64,000 nucleotides of DNA from Paenalcaligenes hermetiae. Lineage in GTDB: Bacteria > Pseudomonadota > Gammaproteobacteria > Burkholderiales > Burkholderiaceae_B. The stretch is taken from the NCBI RefSeq assembly GCF_039543645.1, contig NZ_BAABKD010000008.1:124001-188000 (forward strand). Reading direction: 5' to 3'. The position numbers were made by a program, and so were the translations under genes. Under the pieces are notes generated by a model. That model was given only the letters and a program-made list of their open reading frames with translations, did no database searches and had not been told where the DNA came from. Shown here in pieces: positions 25,354 to 34,417 of the stretch (its first letter is position 1; each line of letters begins with the position of its first letter).

Positions 25354-26660
25354 GGCGTTATCTCCTGATCCGTGTCATATAGGGCCTCGACAAGCATAGC
25401 GCCCCCTTGGCCGCCACCAATACAAATAGTAGCCACACCGCGCTGTAAACCACGCTGCCGCAAGGCTTGTAATAAGTGCAAAACAATACGGGCTCCCGAT
25501 GCGCCTACTGGATGTCCTAAAGCAATTGCCCCCCCATCTACATTAAGACGCTGCTCATCCAGTTTCCCCATGGCAGAAATACCAAAATGCTTTTGGCAGT
25601 ACTGCTCATCGTTCCAAGCCGCCAAGCAGGCTAATACCTGTGCCGCAAAAGCCTCGTTGATTTCCCACAGATCGATGTCTTCTAAGCCCAAACGCTGTCG
25701 TTGCAACAAAGGCGTTGAAGCGTGTACAGGACCTAGCCCCATCACAGAGGGATCTAAGCCAGCCCATTCGCTATCTACAATTTTCCCTAAAGGTGTTAGT
25801 TGCCAACGCTGCACTGCTTCTTCTGAGGCCAAAAGCAAGACCGCTGCCCCATCTGTCACCTGCGAACTATTCCCAGCGGTAATTGAACCACCTGGACGAT
25901 CAAAAACGGGTTTTAATCGTGCCAAGCGCTCTAGACTGGAATCTGCTCGAACCCCGTCATCCTCGGTGTAGTATTGACCTGACTTATCAACTAAAGGCGC
26001 CATTTCAGCAGAAAAAGCCCCACGCTGTCTTGCCTCTACGGCACGTAAATGACTACGTACAGAATAACTATCTAACTGCTCTCGGGTTAATCCAAATTCA
26101 TAAACCAGGTTTTCTGCTGTTTGCCCCATCGACAAGCCCACAACAGGGTCCGTTAAGCCTTTTAATAAGCCAATCACCGGCTTTAAATAAGCAGGTTTAA
26201 ACTGTTTAATTAAGCCAAGACGTTGCGTCAGCGTTTTGGCTCCCATCCAACGTGAAAACCATAAGGTCATCGCATCAGAAAACAGCAAGGGCGCGTGCGA
26301 CAGCGCATCGGTTCCACCCGCAAGAACCAAATCCGCTTTGCCTCGCTGGATATTAGCGAGTGCCGAATCCAATGCCTGCATGCCTGATGCACAGTTTCTC
26401 ATCACTGTCCAAGCTGGGACTTGATTTCCACACCCTAAGCGCAGGGCGATCACCCGACCAATGTTGACCTCGTCGGGTGAGGGGGCAGCGCACCCGATAA
26501 TGACCTCATCCAAATCGCTGGGAGCAAAAGGCTGGCGTAAAAGTAGTTCCCGCCCTGCCTGCACGGCTAAGTCAGCGGCACTAAATGGCCCTGGGGCCCC
26601 TTTTACTTTAAGAAAAGGGGTTCGGGTACCATCAACCACGTACACCGTTTTTAAGCTCAT
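25350..26660 (-). CDS. Acetyl-CoA C-acyltransferase (FadI-like thiolase)
   Basis: A second thiolase, 436 residues, with nucleophilic Cys in VMRNCASGMQ (residue 90), His in GGAIALGHPVGASGA and C-terminal Cys in ICIGGGQGGA. Its length and motifs are nearer to FadI than to FadA. It overlaps fadE upstream and the FadJ-like gene downstream by four bases each, forming a tightly coupled dehydrogenase-thiolase-multienzyme unit. Confidence 0.9.
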   Translation of the reverse strand: MSLKTVYVVDGTRTPFLKVKGAPGPFSAADLAVQAGRELLLRQPFAPSDLDEVIIGCAAPSPDEVNIGRVIALRLGCGNQVPAWTVMRNCASGMQALDSALANIQRGKADLVLAGGTDALSHAPLLFSDAMTLWFSRWMGAKTLTQRLGLIKQFKPAYLKPVIGLLKGLTDPVVGLSMGQTAENLVYEFGLTREQLDSYSVRSHLRAVEARQRGAFSAEMAPLVDKSGQYYTEDDGVRADSSLERLARLKPVFDRPGGSITAGNSSQVTDGAAVLLLASEEAVQRWQLTPLGKIVDSEWAGLDPSVMGLGPVHASTPLLQRQRLGLEDIDLWEINEAFAAQVLACLAAWNDEQYCQKHFGISAMGKLDEQRLNVDGGAIALGHPVGASGARIVLHLLQALRQRGLQRGVATICIGGGQGGAMLVEALYDTDQEITP

Positions 26661-29038
26661 GCCGGCACTCCCTCTTTGGGCGGCAACACCGTAGCAGTTG
26701 TGGTGGTTGAAGGTGCTTTTTCCTCTTTAGCAAAAATCTCAAAGGGGAAGTCATCAACACGCACTACGATATCGCGTAAACGATCATATTGTTTTAGGGT
26801 TTGATATTCCTCGGGGCTTAATGCGCCCACCTGGTTAGCCGCCTCGGTCATATCACGTACATTCGCCAAGGGGTTGGCTTGCAAATGACCACTTTTTACC
26901 AATTGACGTAGCTTACGCTGTAATGGCTCGGCTTTTAATGTGGCCTGTAGCGCGAGCTCAATGGCACCCACGGGTTCATTTTCAGTGCGTGGAATGTAGC
27001 AACTGCTGGTCAAACGATCTCGTGCAGCACTGGGCTCTAAGAGCAGCTGTGCGACTTGCAAACCCAAACGATCCGAGGGCTGACGGAAAGGCTTGCCCCA
27101 TAAGAAAATCCAACGTTTAACAAGCGCAGCCACAAAGCGATTAGGGAAGTTTTCTAACACGCCCTCAAGCGCTGTTTGTGCTTTAAATAACGCATCCTGT
27201 ACAGCCCAGTGAACAAGAGGCAAGTCTTCTTTTTGACGACCTTCGTCTTCGTAGCGTTTTAAAACGGCGCTGGCTAAATACATTTGTGACAGCACATCAC
27301 CCAAACGAGCCGAAATGCTTTCTCTGCGCTTCAAGCTGCCACCCAACACAAACATAGACACATCGGCCAACATGGCAAACGCACTGGATACCCGCCCAAG
27401 AAGCTGGTAATAACGTGCCGTATCGCTATCGGCTTGCTGCGGTTTACGCGCAAAGCGCGCTGCGGTCAGACTATGCCCAGCTGTACGGAACACGTTTCCA
27501 AAAACAAAGCGCACATGCCCCCAAAACGCCTGATCAAAATCATGAAGCGCTTTTTTCTGATTTTTTTCTAAGACGGCTTGCATCTCGGCCAGCACAAATG
27601 GGTGGCAACGTGTAGCCCCCTGCCCGAAAATAATCAGACAACGGGTAAGAATATTGGCTCCCTCAACGGTGATACCGACAGGAATTTGCTGATAAGCGCG
27701 ACCGAGAAAGTTAGAGGGCCCTAAACAAATCCCTTTGCCCCCTACAACGTCCATGCCGTCATTTACCACCTGACGCGCACGCTCTGTAATGTGGTATTTC
27801 ACGATACCAGAAGCAACCGCTGGTTTTTCGCCTAAATCCACGGCGCCTGCGGTCATTGTCCGAGCCGCTTCGGCCACATACGTGTTCCCGCCAATACGAG
27901 CTAAGGCTTCGGCCACCCCTTCGAATTGACCAATCGATACCCCAAACTGGTTGCGGATTCGTGAGTAACCCCCCACAGCACGCGAGGTTAACGCCGTCAT
28001 ACCTGCATTGGATGCTGGTAAAGAAATCGAGCGCCCTACTGCTAGACACTCCATGAGCATACGCCAGCCTTTACCCACCATTTTTTGACCACCAATGATG
28101 TATTCCATAGGAATGAATACATCTTTACCACGCGTAGGACCGTTCATAAAGACGGCATTTAAAGGGAAGTGACGACGGCCAATATCTACGCCAGGGTGAT
28201 CCGCTGGGACCAAAGCACATGTAATACCAATGTCTTTTTCATCCCCGATAAGGCCATCGGGGTCATAGAGACGAAAAGCAAGCCCCACCACGGTACATAC
28301 AGGAGCCAAAGTAATATAACGTTTGTCCCAGGTTACACGCATACCCAGGACTTCTTTGCCCTGCCATTGCCCTTTACAAACAATGCCATAGTCTGGAATT
28401 GCCGCCGCATCAGAACCGGCCCAGGGGCTAGTCAAAGCAAAAGCGGGGATATCTTTACCGCTAGCAAGCCGTGGCAAGTAATGATCTTTTTGCTCCTGGG
28501 TGCCATAGTGCATCAACAGCTCTGCTGGCCCTAAAGAGTTCGGTACCATCACCGTAACGGCTAGCGCAGAAGAACGTGTGGAAAGCCGCGTCACAACCTG
28601 TGAGTGCGCATAAGCAGAAAACCCTAAACCCCCATAAGATTTAGGAATAATCATGCCAAAAAAGCCTTCTTTTTTGAGGTATTCCCAGACCTCGGTTGGC
28701 AAATCGCCATCATGGTGCGAAGCACGCCAGTCATCAACCATCGCACATGCGGTTTCCACCTGATTATCTAAGAAAGCTTGCTCCTCGGCGCTAAGACGGG
28801 GTTTAGGATAGGAAAGCAAACGATCCCAATCAGGGCGCCCACGGAATAATTCCCCTTCCCACCAGACCGTGCCCGATTCCAGCGCGTCTCGCTCCGTATC
28901 GGACATGGCTGGCAGTATCTTTTTAAAAGTATTTAGAATCGGTTGGCTTAACAGCGGCCGACGAATACTTGGTATCCCTACCAAAGCGCCCCCTACTGCT
29001 GCTACCCCTAATGCGGTCCATCCTATGACATCTATCAT
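26657..29038 (-). CDS. fadE: Acyl-CoA dehydrogenase, FadE type
   Basis: FadE catalyses the first, FAD-dependent step of beta-oxidation. The protein is 793 residues (E. coli FadE 814), with an N-terminal hydrophobic segment, the FadE hallmark LESGTVWWEGELFRGRPDW, the dehydrogenase core (FGMIIPKSYGGLGFSAYAHS, ALTSPWAGSDAA) and the extra C-terminal DUF1974-like region. It is the second gene of the operon, 26 bases after the TetR regulator. Confidence 0.94.
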   Translation of the reverse strand: MIDVIGWTALGVAAVGGALVGIPSIRRPLLSQPILNTFKKILPAMSDTERDALESGTVWWEGELFRGRPDWDRLLSYPKPRLSAEEQAFLDNQVETACAMVDDWRASHHDGDLPTEVWEYLKKEGFFGMIIPKSYGGLGFSAYAHSQVVTRLSTRSSALAVTVMVPNSLGPAELLMHYGTQEQKDHYLPRLASGKDIPAFALTSPWAGSDAAAIPDYGIVCKGQWQGKEVLGMRVTWDKRYITLAPVCTVVGLAFRLYDPDGLIGDEKDIGITCALVPADHPGVDIGRRHFPLNAVFMNGPTRGKDVFIPMEYIIGGQKMVGKGWRMLMECLAVGRSISLPASNAGMTALTSRAVGGYSRIRNQFGVSIGQFEGVAEALARIGGNTYVAEAARTMTAGAVDLGEKPAVASGIVKYHITERARQVVNDGMDVVGGKGICLGPSNFLGRAYQQIPVGITVEGANILTRCLIIFGQGATRCHPFVLAEMQAVLEKNQKKALHDFDQAFWGHVRFVFGNVFRTAGHSLTAARFARKPQQADSDTARYYQLLGRVSSAFAMLADVSMFVLGGSLKRRESISARLGDVLSQMYLASAVLKRYEDEGRQKEDLPLVHWAVQDALFKAQTALEGVLENFPNRFVAALVKRWIFLWGKPFRQPSDRLGLQVAQLLLEPSAARDRLTSSCYIPRTENEPVGAIELALQATLKAEPLQRKLRQLVKSGHLQANPLANVRDMTEAANQVGALSPEEYQTLKQYDRLRDIVVRVDDFPFEIFAKEEKAPSTTTTATVLPPKEGVPA

Positions 29039-29064
29039 GTTGCCCTACCCCTCTTTAAAAATAA

Positions 29065-29751
29065 CTAGAGCGGAGCCCGAAGCCCGCCTAATAAAAAAGC
29101 CATTAATCTAGGCAATAAACGCTCTGCGGCTTGCGTAGGATCCTCTGCCGCGCTTTGCTCCAGCCCTAATACCTCTCGCAATGCATGCGTGCCACTTAAA
29201 GCAAACGCTGTTGCGCCCAACATAAACTGAAAACGCCATACGATTTCTTCGTGCGGTACATGAGGTAACGCCTTGAATAGCGCTTGCTTATAGCGTTCTA
29301 AGACCTCAGCACATTCCTCTGCAAATAAAGTGCGCGTAAACTGTGCTGGATCCATCATGGAACGCTCTAATAATGACCACGCGGCATCATTGCCCTCGTT
29401 AGCAATACGAATTAATGTGCCAAAAAACGCATCCACAATTGCTGAAGCTTTTATCGGCTCACCGGTTTGTTTAGCCTGCTGCTCCAGCGCTTCTAAACGT
29501 AACAATCTTTCCTGATTTAAGATTTCGAGACGACGTTTAAATACTGCTTCTATCAAGCCCTCCTTGTTGCCAAAGTGATAATTCACTGCTGCCAAGTTCG
29601 CTTGGGCACGCGTGGTGATCTGGCGCAATGAAGTGGCATCGTGCCCTTGCTGCGTGAATAAATATTCCGCCGCATCCAATAACGCCTCGCGTGTTGCTAA
29701 CGCGTCCTGACGCATGGAATCATCATTTTTCTTTACAACTTCTTTAAGCAT
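29065..29751 (-). CDS. TetR-family regulator of fatty-acid degradation, PsrA-like
   Basis: This 228-residue repressor has an N-terminal helix-turn-helix (TSLRQITTRAQANLAAVNYHFGNKEGL, residues about 40-66). Its C-terminal ligand domain resembles Pseudomonas PsrA (IVWRFQFMLGATAFALSGTHALRE). PsrA is released from DNA by long-chain fatty acids or acyl-CoA. The gene is the first of the fatty-acid operon and lies directly behind a palindrome that fits the PsrA consensus, so it probably represses itself and the whole operon. The start is less certain: an ATG 12 codons in is also possible. Confidence 0.85.
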   Translation of the reverse strand: MLKEVVKKNDDSMRQDALATREALLDAAEYLFTQQGHDATSLRQITTRAQANLAAVNYHFGNKEGLIEAVFKRRLEILNQERLLRLEALEQQAKQTGEPIKASAIVDAFFGTLIRIANEGNDAAWSLLERSMMDPAQFTRTLFAEECAEVLERYKQALFKALPHVPHEEIVWRFQFMLGATAFALSGTHALREVLGLEQSAAEDPTQAAERLLPRLMAFLLGGLRAPL

Positions 29752-29777
29752 GAATACTCAACAACCACAAAAAATAA

Positions 29778-29793
29778 ATCAAACGTTTGTTTG
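29778..29793. promoter_or_regulatory. PsrA-type operator upstream of the fatty-acid operon
   Basis: TCAAACGTTTGTTTGA at 29778-29793 contains CAAAC-N4-GTTTG, the inverted-repeat pattern known for PsrA (C/G AAAC N4 GTTT G/C). It lies 27-42 bases before the TetR start and about 130 bases before the divergent nitronate monooxygenase gene, so it could affect both. No second exact copy was noticed by eye in the operon's internal gaps. Confidence 0.7.
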
Positions 29794-29919
29794 AATTATG
29801 GTAAAAAAGAAAAAGCGCGCCAATACAGAAAAACCCCTACTTCTGTTTTTTGACGTGCTCATGACAGAATCAATTCTATCGTTGTTTCGTGTTAACGTGA
29901 AATAATTAAAGGACACATT

Positions 29920-30894
29920 ATGCGAGAGCAAACCACGCTACCTTCAGTTCTACAAGGCTTGCGGCTCCCAGTTATTGCCGCCCCCATGTTTACCGTTAGC
30001 TATCCAGAGCTCGTCATCGCCCAATGCCAAGCGGGTATTGCAGGTGCTTTTCCTGCACTAAACGCTCGCCGCCCTGAGCTGCTTGACCAATGGCTAACCC
30101 AGATTAAACAGACACTAAGCGAGTATCAGTCACAACACCCCGATAAGCCTGTAGGCCCCATAGCGGTTAACCAAATTATTCATCACTCAAATCAACGCTT
30201 AGAAGAAGATGTAGAAATCTGCCTACGCCATGAGGTGCCCATTTTTATTACTTCATTGCGCGCCCCAATGCCTGAAATGATTCAAGCCGTACATGCCTAT
30301 GGGGGGATTGTGCTGCACGATGTGATCAATTTACGTCATGCATTAAAAGCGATTGAGGCCGGTGTGGATGGGCTAATTTTAGTTGCAGCAGGAGCAGGCG
30401 GACATGCTGGAACCCTATCGCCTTTTGCTCTGATCAAAGAGATTCGGGCTCATTACGATGGCCCTATTGCTTTAGCCGGCGCCATCTCTACCGGAGAAGC
30501 CGTTCTCGCTGCGCAAATACTGGGTGCAGATTTGGCTTACATGGGCACGCGTTTTATTGCCAGCACCGAAGCACAAGCCAGCGCTGACTATAAACAAAGC
30601 ATTCTCCAAGCAGGCGCCTCTGATATTATCTATACCGACAAAATCTCTGGGGTCCACGGTAATTATCTTCGCCAAAGCTTAGAGCGTGCGGGGCTGGATC
30701 TTGAGAACTTAAACCAAGGCCCAAAAGGAAAAATAGAATACAGCAAAGAGCAAGGGGCCAAAGCGTGGAAAGATATTTGGGGTGCAGGACAAGGCGTGGC
30801 GGCGATTCATCATATTTTGCCTACTGCCGAGATTGTTAACCAACTCGAAGCGGAATACCGTGCAGCCCTTGATGCGGTACGCCGCTTCGCCTGA
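29920..30894 (+). CDS. Nitronate monooxygenase family flavoprotein
   Basis: An FMN TIM-barrel protein of 324 residues in the nitronate monooxygenase / 2-nitropropane dioxygenase superfamily. It has the N-terminal LPVIAAPMFTVSYPELV, the phosphate-binding GVDGLILVAAGAGGHAG and the second loop ALAGAISTGEAVLAAQILGA followed by MGTRFIAS. The His in GAGGHAG is the usual catalytic or substrate-positioning residue. AAAGGACA precedes the ATG. It is divergent from the fatty-acid operon and shares its operator region. The substrate may be a nitroalkane or another flavin-oxidised compound. Confidence 0.85.
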   Translation: MREQTTLPSVLQGLRLPVIAAPMFTVSYPELVIAQCQAGIAGAFPALNARRPELLDQWLTQIKQTLSEYQSQHPDKPVGPIAVNQIIHHSNQRLEEDVEICLRHEVPIFITSLRAPMPEMIQAVHAYGGIVLHDVINLRHALKAIEAGVDGLILVAAGAGGHAGTLSPFALIKEIRAHYDGPIALAGAISTGEAVLAAQILGADLAYMGTRFIASTEAQASADYKQSILQAGASDIIYTDKISGVHGNYLRQSLERAGLDLENLNQGPKGKIEYSKEQGAKAWKDIWGAGQGVAAIHHILPTAEIVNQLEAEYRAALDAVRRFA

Positions 30895-30933
30895 TTTTCA
30901 GCCCGCCTCAGCCAGCAGCTGGGGCAAAATACG

Positions 30934-31554
30934 CTATCGACGAGCATGAATAGGCACCTCGCGCCACTGCCCCGGCAGTAAGTCACCCAGCTCCCACGGC
31001 CCAACCTGCACGCGAACCAAGCGTAACGTTGGCAACCCCACAGCTGCCGTCATTCGCCGCACCTGGCGGTTTTTACCCTCGGTAATCGTTAAGCGCAGCC
31101 AAGCAGTGGGAATATGTGCTCGAAAGCGTATCGGCGGATCCCTTTCCCATAAATCCGGCTCGGGTATGAGCTCTACCTGAGCCGGCTGGGTTAATCCATC
31201 TTTTAGCATGACCCCTTGGCGTAATTGTTGTAACTGATGCGCTTGTGGCATGCCCTCGACCTGAGCCCAATAAGTTTTAGGCATTTTGTATTTAGGTTCA
31301 GCAATACGAGCTTGTAAACGCCCGTCATTCGTAAGCAGCAATAAGCCCTCGCTATTGCGATCTAAGCGACCTGCGGCATACACATCAGGCACGGGAATAT
31401 AGTCCTTTAGGGTGGCTCGCCCTTGCTCATCCGTAAACTGCGTCAAAACATCGTAAGGCTTATTAAATAATAATAAACGGGGCGTGGATGGCGGGCTCAC
31501 AGCTTTTTCGGAGCGAGTGAATGAAGCGCGAGCTTGATGATGGCGTAATGTCAT
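30934..31554 (-). CDS. rluE: 23S rRNA pseudouridine synthase, RluE-like
   Basis: A 206-residue RsuA-family pseudouridine synthase without an S4 domain. The catalytic Asp is in AAGRLDRNSEGLLLLTNDG. RLLLFNKPYDVLTQFTDEQGR and GKNRQVRRMTAAVGLPTLRLVR are family blocks. RluE modifies U2457 of 23S rRNA in E. coli, and the short length plus FTDEQGR fit RluE rather than RluB/RluF. It is convergent with the nitronate monooxygenase gene. Confidence 0.87.
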   Translation of the reverse strand: MTLRHHQARASFTRSEKAVSPPSTPRLLLFNKPYDVLTQFTDEQGRATLKDYIPVPDVYAAGRLDRNSEGLLLLTNDGRLQARIAEPKYKMPKTYWAQVEGMPQAHQLQQLRQGVMLKDGLTQPAQVELIPEPDLWERDPPIRFRAHIPTAWLRLTITEGKNRQVRRMTAAVGLPTLRLVRVQVGPWELGDLLPGQWREVPIHARR

Positions 31555-31644
31555 CCTAATCCTGTGAAAAGAGTTATTTCTGTATTAAAGCTTAGATAAC
31601 CACTTTATCGATGATTTTATCCGTAGTCTTCAACGCCCCCGCTC

Positions 31645-32457
31645 TTAGTCTGCATAGCGTTCTGCTTCGATTTGCATTAAGGCTTGGGCCGCACGCTGCA
31701 AAGCCGGTAATGCGGCCAGCGCTTTATCAGGCGTCATCCGCATAATAGGCGCCTGAGTCGCCACCGCCATATTCGAACGACTCCCATTCGCTCTTGGCAC
31801 CAATACAGCTACACAAAATAAGCCAGGCAAAAATTCCTCGTTATCAAATGCATAGCCCTGCTCTTTGACTTTTTCCAGCTCAACCTCGAGCTCCTCTAAA
31901 GAGCGAATCGTGTTTTTTGTATAAACATCAAAAGGCACATTGCTTAATAAGCGTCGACGCTGCGCGGGGGGTAATTGAGCTAATAGCACTTTGCCACTTG
32001 CTGAACAATGCACCGGCACACGCGAGCCTGGACGCAAATAAAAGCGTAGGGGAGCATCGGTTTCCACTCGATCCAAATATAAGACCTCGTTACCCGACAG
32101 CGCCGTTAGGTTGCAGCTTTCGCCAAGCTCATTTCCCAGTGCCCGTAATACCGCATGGCGTGCACCATATTTTGTGTCATTTAACAACAAATCCTCTGCT
32201 AAACGCCGTAAACGACCGCCGACACAATAATGACGGCCGTCAGTATCACGAATCAGCATATTTGCAGACTCAAGCTGCTGCAACATGCGATGCACCGTTG
32301 GCTTAGGCAAGTCTGTGCTATCGACTAAATCCTGTAAGGAAAACTGCTTGTCCTGGCTAGCGATTAGCTCCAATAAGCTAAATAAACGCAAAGCCGGCGT
32401 ATCACCTGCGATTTTTACTGTTTCAACTGACTCGATATTTGTTTTTCTTTCACGCAT
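31645..32457 (-). CDS. IclR-family transcriptional regulator
   Basis: The 270-residue protein has an N-terminal winged helix-turn-helix (RLFSLLELIASQDKQFSLQDLVDSTDLPKPTVHRMLQQL region, about 24-65) and a C-terminal IclR effector domain (VHCSASGKVLLAQLPP, FDNEEFLPGLFCVAVLVP). Ligand unknown. It is divergent from the GlcG/HbpS-like gene across a 193-base gap and may regulate it. Confidence 0.88.
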   Translation of the reverse strand: MRERKTNIESVETVKIAGDTPALRLFSLLELIASQDKQFSLQDLVDSTDLPKPTVHRMLQQLESANMLIRDTDGRHYCVGGRLRRLAEDLLLNDTKYGARHAVLRALGNELGESCNLTALSGNEVLYLDRVETDAPLRFYLRPGSRVPVHCSASGKVLLAQLPPAQRRRLLSNVPFDVYTKNTIRSLEELEVELEKVKEQGYAFDNEEFLPGLFCVAVLVPRANGSRSNMAVATQAPIMRMTPDKALAALPALQRAAQALMQIEAERYAD

Positions 32458-32650
32458 TCACGCCACCAAACCCCATTATTTAAAACACATGATACCAAAA
32501 AATAGAACTAAGCATTGACTATCTAACTTTCATATAGAAGACCTCATATGGGGAAAACCCCCAGAGAAAAACAGGCGCCTACGCTTGCTATTCAAAATAC
32601 AGCGACCTATTATTACAACTTATTATAAATCAACCCGTTACGACCTATTT

Positions 32651-33076
32651 ATGAAACATAACCTCTTTAATATAGCCTCCCTCCATCAAGCCATAGAAAC
32701 CGTTATCAACGAAGTCAAAAACGACGGCCTACCCCCTATTACCGTTGCTATCGTTGATAAAGAAGGGAACCTAGTCTATTTTTACAAAATGGATGCCACC
32801 CCTTCCCGAACCATTAATATTTCTATCTCCAAAGCGTACACCTCGGTGAAAATGCTATCCTCCACAAAGGATTTCAATACTCGTCTACACAATGAGCGTG
32901 TCACGATCATTGATTTTCAGGATCTAAAACTCACCTCTATTGCTGGTGGGATCCCTATTCGTATCGACGACGCACTTGTCGGTGGTATCGGGATCAGTGG
33001 CAGAAAGCCCGATGATGATCACAAAGTGGCTGAACGCATCCTTGAGGAAATGATTCGCTGCGCAGCCAACAACTAA
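32651..33076 (+). CDS. GlcG/HbpS family protein
   Basis: A 141-residue single-domain protein of the haem-degrading/HbpS/GlcG fold. Marks are the N-terminal helix LHQAIETVINEVKNDGL, VAIVDKEGNLVYFYKMDATPSRTI, ISKAYTSVKM and the C-terminal GGIPIRIDDALVGGIGISG. Some members bind haem; others accompany glycolate or propanediol use. The ATG at 32651 starts with the family domain; a TTG at 32585 would add 22 residues. No signal peptide is seen. Regulated perhaps by the divergent IclR gene. Confidence 0.8.
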   Translation: MKHNLFNIASLHQAIETVINEVKNDGLPPITVAIVDKEGNLVYFYKMDATPSRTINISISKAYTSVKMLSSTKDFNTRLHNERVTIIDFQDLKLTSIAGGIPIRIDDALVGGIGISGRKPDDDHKVAERILEEMIRCAANN

Positions 33077-33102
33077 GACTGAACTCAGCCAAGAGACAAC
33101 AT

Positions 33103-33136
33103 AAAAAAGCCGAGCACTGATAAGCTCGGCTTTTTT
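33103..33136. terminator. Bidirectional terminator between the GlcG-like gene and yeiH
   Basis: GCCGAGC at 33109-33115 pairs with GCTCGGC at 33124-33130, flanked by six A and six T, so it serves both convergent genes. Confidence 0.92.
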
Positions 33137-33155
33137 ATTGGAATCCTCGTCTTGA

Positions 33156-34226
33156 TTACCACGCCCCACTATAGAGCTGCACGCCCAGACTGGTAATACA
33201 AACCGCTAACCACACCCCAAGGCCAAGTGCCACAGGCTGCCAGCCCGTACGCGCCATCATCCGCATATTACTTGATAAACCGATGGCAGCCAGAGCCAAA
33301 ACCATTAAAAATTTGGCTAGCCCCTGCAACACATGTAAAAGCTCATCCGGCAATACCCCAGTTGAGCGTACCGCCGACGCCACCACAAACCAAACGATAA
33401 ACCAAGGGATTAAACGCATCAGACTAAAGCCAGTACCCGCTTGTTTTTGACGACGAATCTCTAACACCACATAAAATAAACAAATTGGAATAATAAAGGT
33501 TGCTCGTGTCAGCTTGACCACCGTGGCATAGTCACCGGCTTCGGTACTATAGCTATACGCAGCAGCCACAACCGATGAGGTATCATTAATTGCCGTGCCT
33601 GCCCAAAGCCCAAAACCCGCATCCGACATCTGCATCCAATGCCCCAAAAAAGGGAACACCAATACCGCCACCACATTGAATAAAAAGATAGTAGAAATCG
33701 CAAACGCGGTCTCGTGTTCTTCGGGTTTAATCACAGGGGCCACCGCCGCAATCGCCGAACCACCACAAATCGCGGTACCTGCCCCGATCAAGGTTCTAAG
33801 CTTATCCGGTACGCCCAACACCTTTCCTAAAATAGCAGCCGTAGCAAAAGCGGCAATCATTGTCACCACAGTGACCCAGATTGACTCCAAACCCGTTTGC
33901 ACCACTTGCGAAAAACTGAGCCCAAAGCCCAAAGCAATGATTGACCACTGCAATACTTTTTTAGAAGCAAAGGCTAAGCCAGGTTGAAAAACAGGCATCA
34001 TCCCCAGCGTATTACGAATCAACAAGCCTAATAAAATGGCAAAAACGGGACCGCCTACGGTAGGCAGCCATCGGCCCAACGCCATCGCCACAACAGCCAA
34101 CCCAGCCGCTAAGACAAGCCCCTGCCATAAAGAGGGTTTGCGTGGCATCTCATGCCCAGCCTGCTTCGTTTTTATTGGTGCTACCTCTGACACGGAAGTA
34201 GAAGAATGGACGGTAGTTGCTACCAT
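33156..34226 (-). CDS. YeiH family putative sulfate exporter
   Basis: A 356-residue inner-membrane protein with about ten helices. Family motifs include GPVFAILLGLLIRNTLG, KKVLQWSIIALGFGLSFS, GAGTAICGGSAIAAVAPVI and LWAGTAINDTSSVVAAAYSYS, all of the YeiH/UPF0324 family. Some members are predicted to export sulfate or related anions, but transport has been shown for few of them. An unusually long hydrophilic N-terminus (about 35 residues) precedes the first helix. It is divergent from the MFS gene. Confidence 0.88.
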   Translation of the reverse strand: MVATTVHSSTSVSEVAPIKTKQAGHEMPRKPSLWQGLVLAAGLAVVAMALGRWLPTVGGPVFAILLGLLIRNTLGMMPVFQPGLAFASKKVLQWSIIALGFGLSFSQVVQTGLESIWVTVVTMIAAFATAAILGKVLGVPDKLRTLIGAGTAICGGSAIAAVAPVIKPEEHETAFAISTIFLFNVVAVLVFPFLGHWMQMSDAGFGLWAGTAINDTSSVVAAAYSYSTEAGDYATVVKLTRATFIIPICLFYVVLEIRRQKQAGTGFSLMRLIPWFIVWFVVASAVRSTGVLPDELLHVLQGLAKFLMVLALAAIGLSSNMRMMARTGWQPVALGLGVWLAVCITSLGVQLYSGAW

Positions 34227-34417
34227 GGCGATTCCTAATGACGAACATAAATAAGCTTATTCTACGACAAAAAATCCACTTATCAAGCCAAATCGTCTCG
34301 AAATATGAAAAAACATCGCTTGCACCCTATTTTTTGTATAAACACGACAATCCCACAGGATTAGACAAGCGCTGCAAGCTTTGCTAATTTGATGTTTTTG
34401 CTTCTCTCTTTGGTTTT

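Noticed and set aside
30897..30927. Stem-loop with CCTCAGC/GCTGGGG between the nitronate monooxygenase and rluE genes
   Set aside because: It has a wobble pair and no T-run on either strand, so terminator function is not supported.
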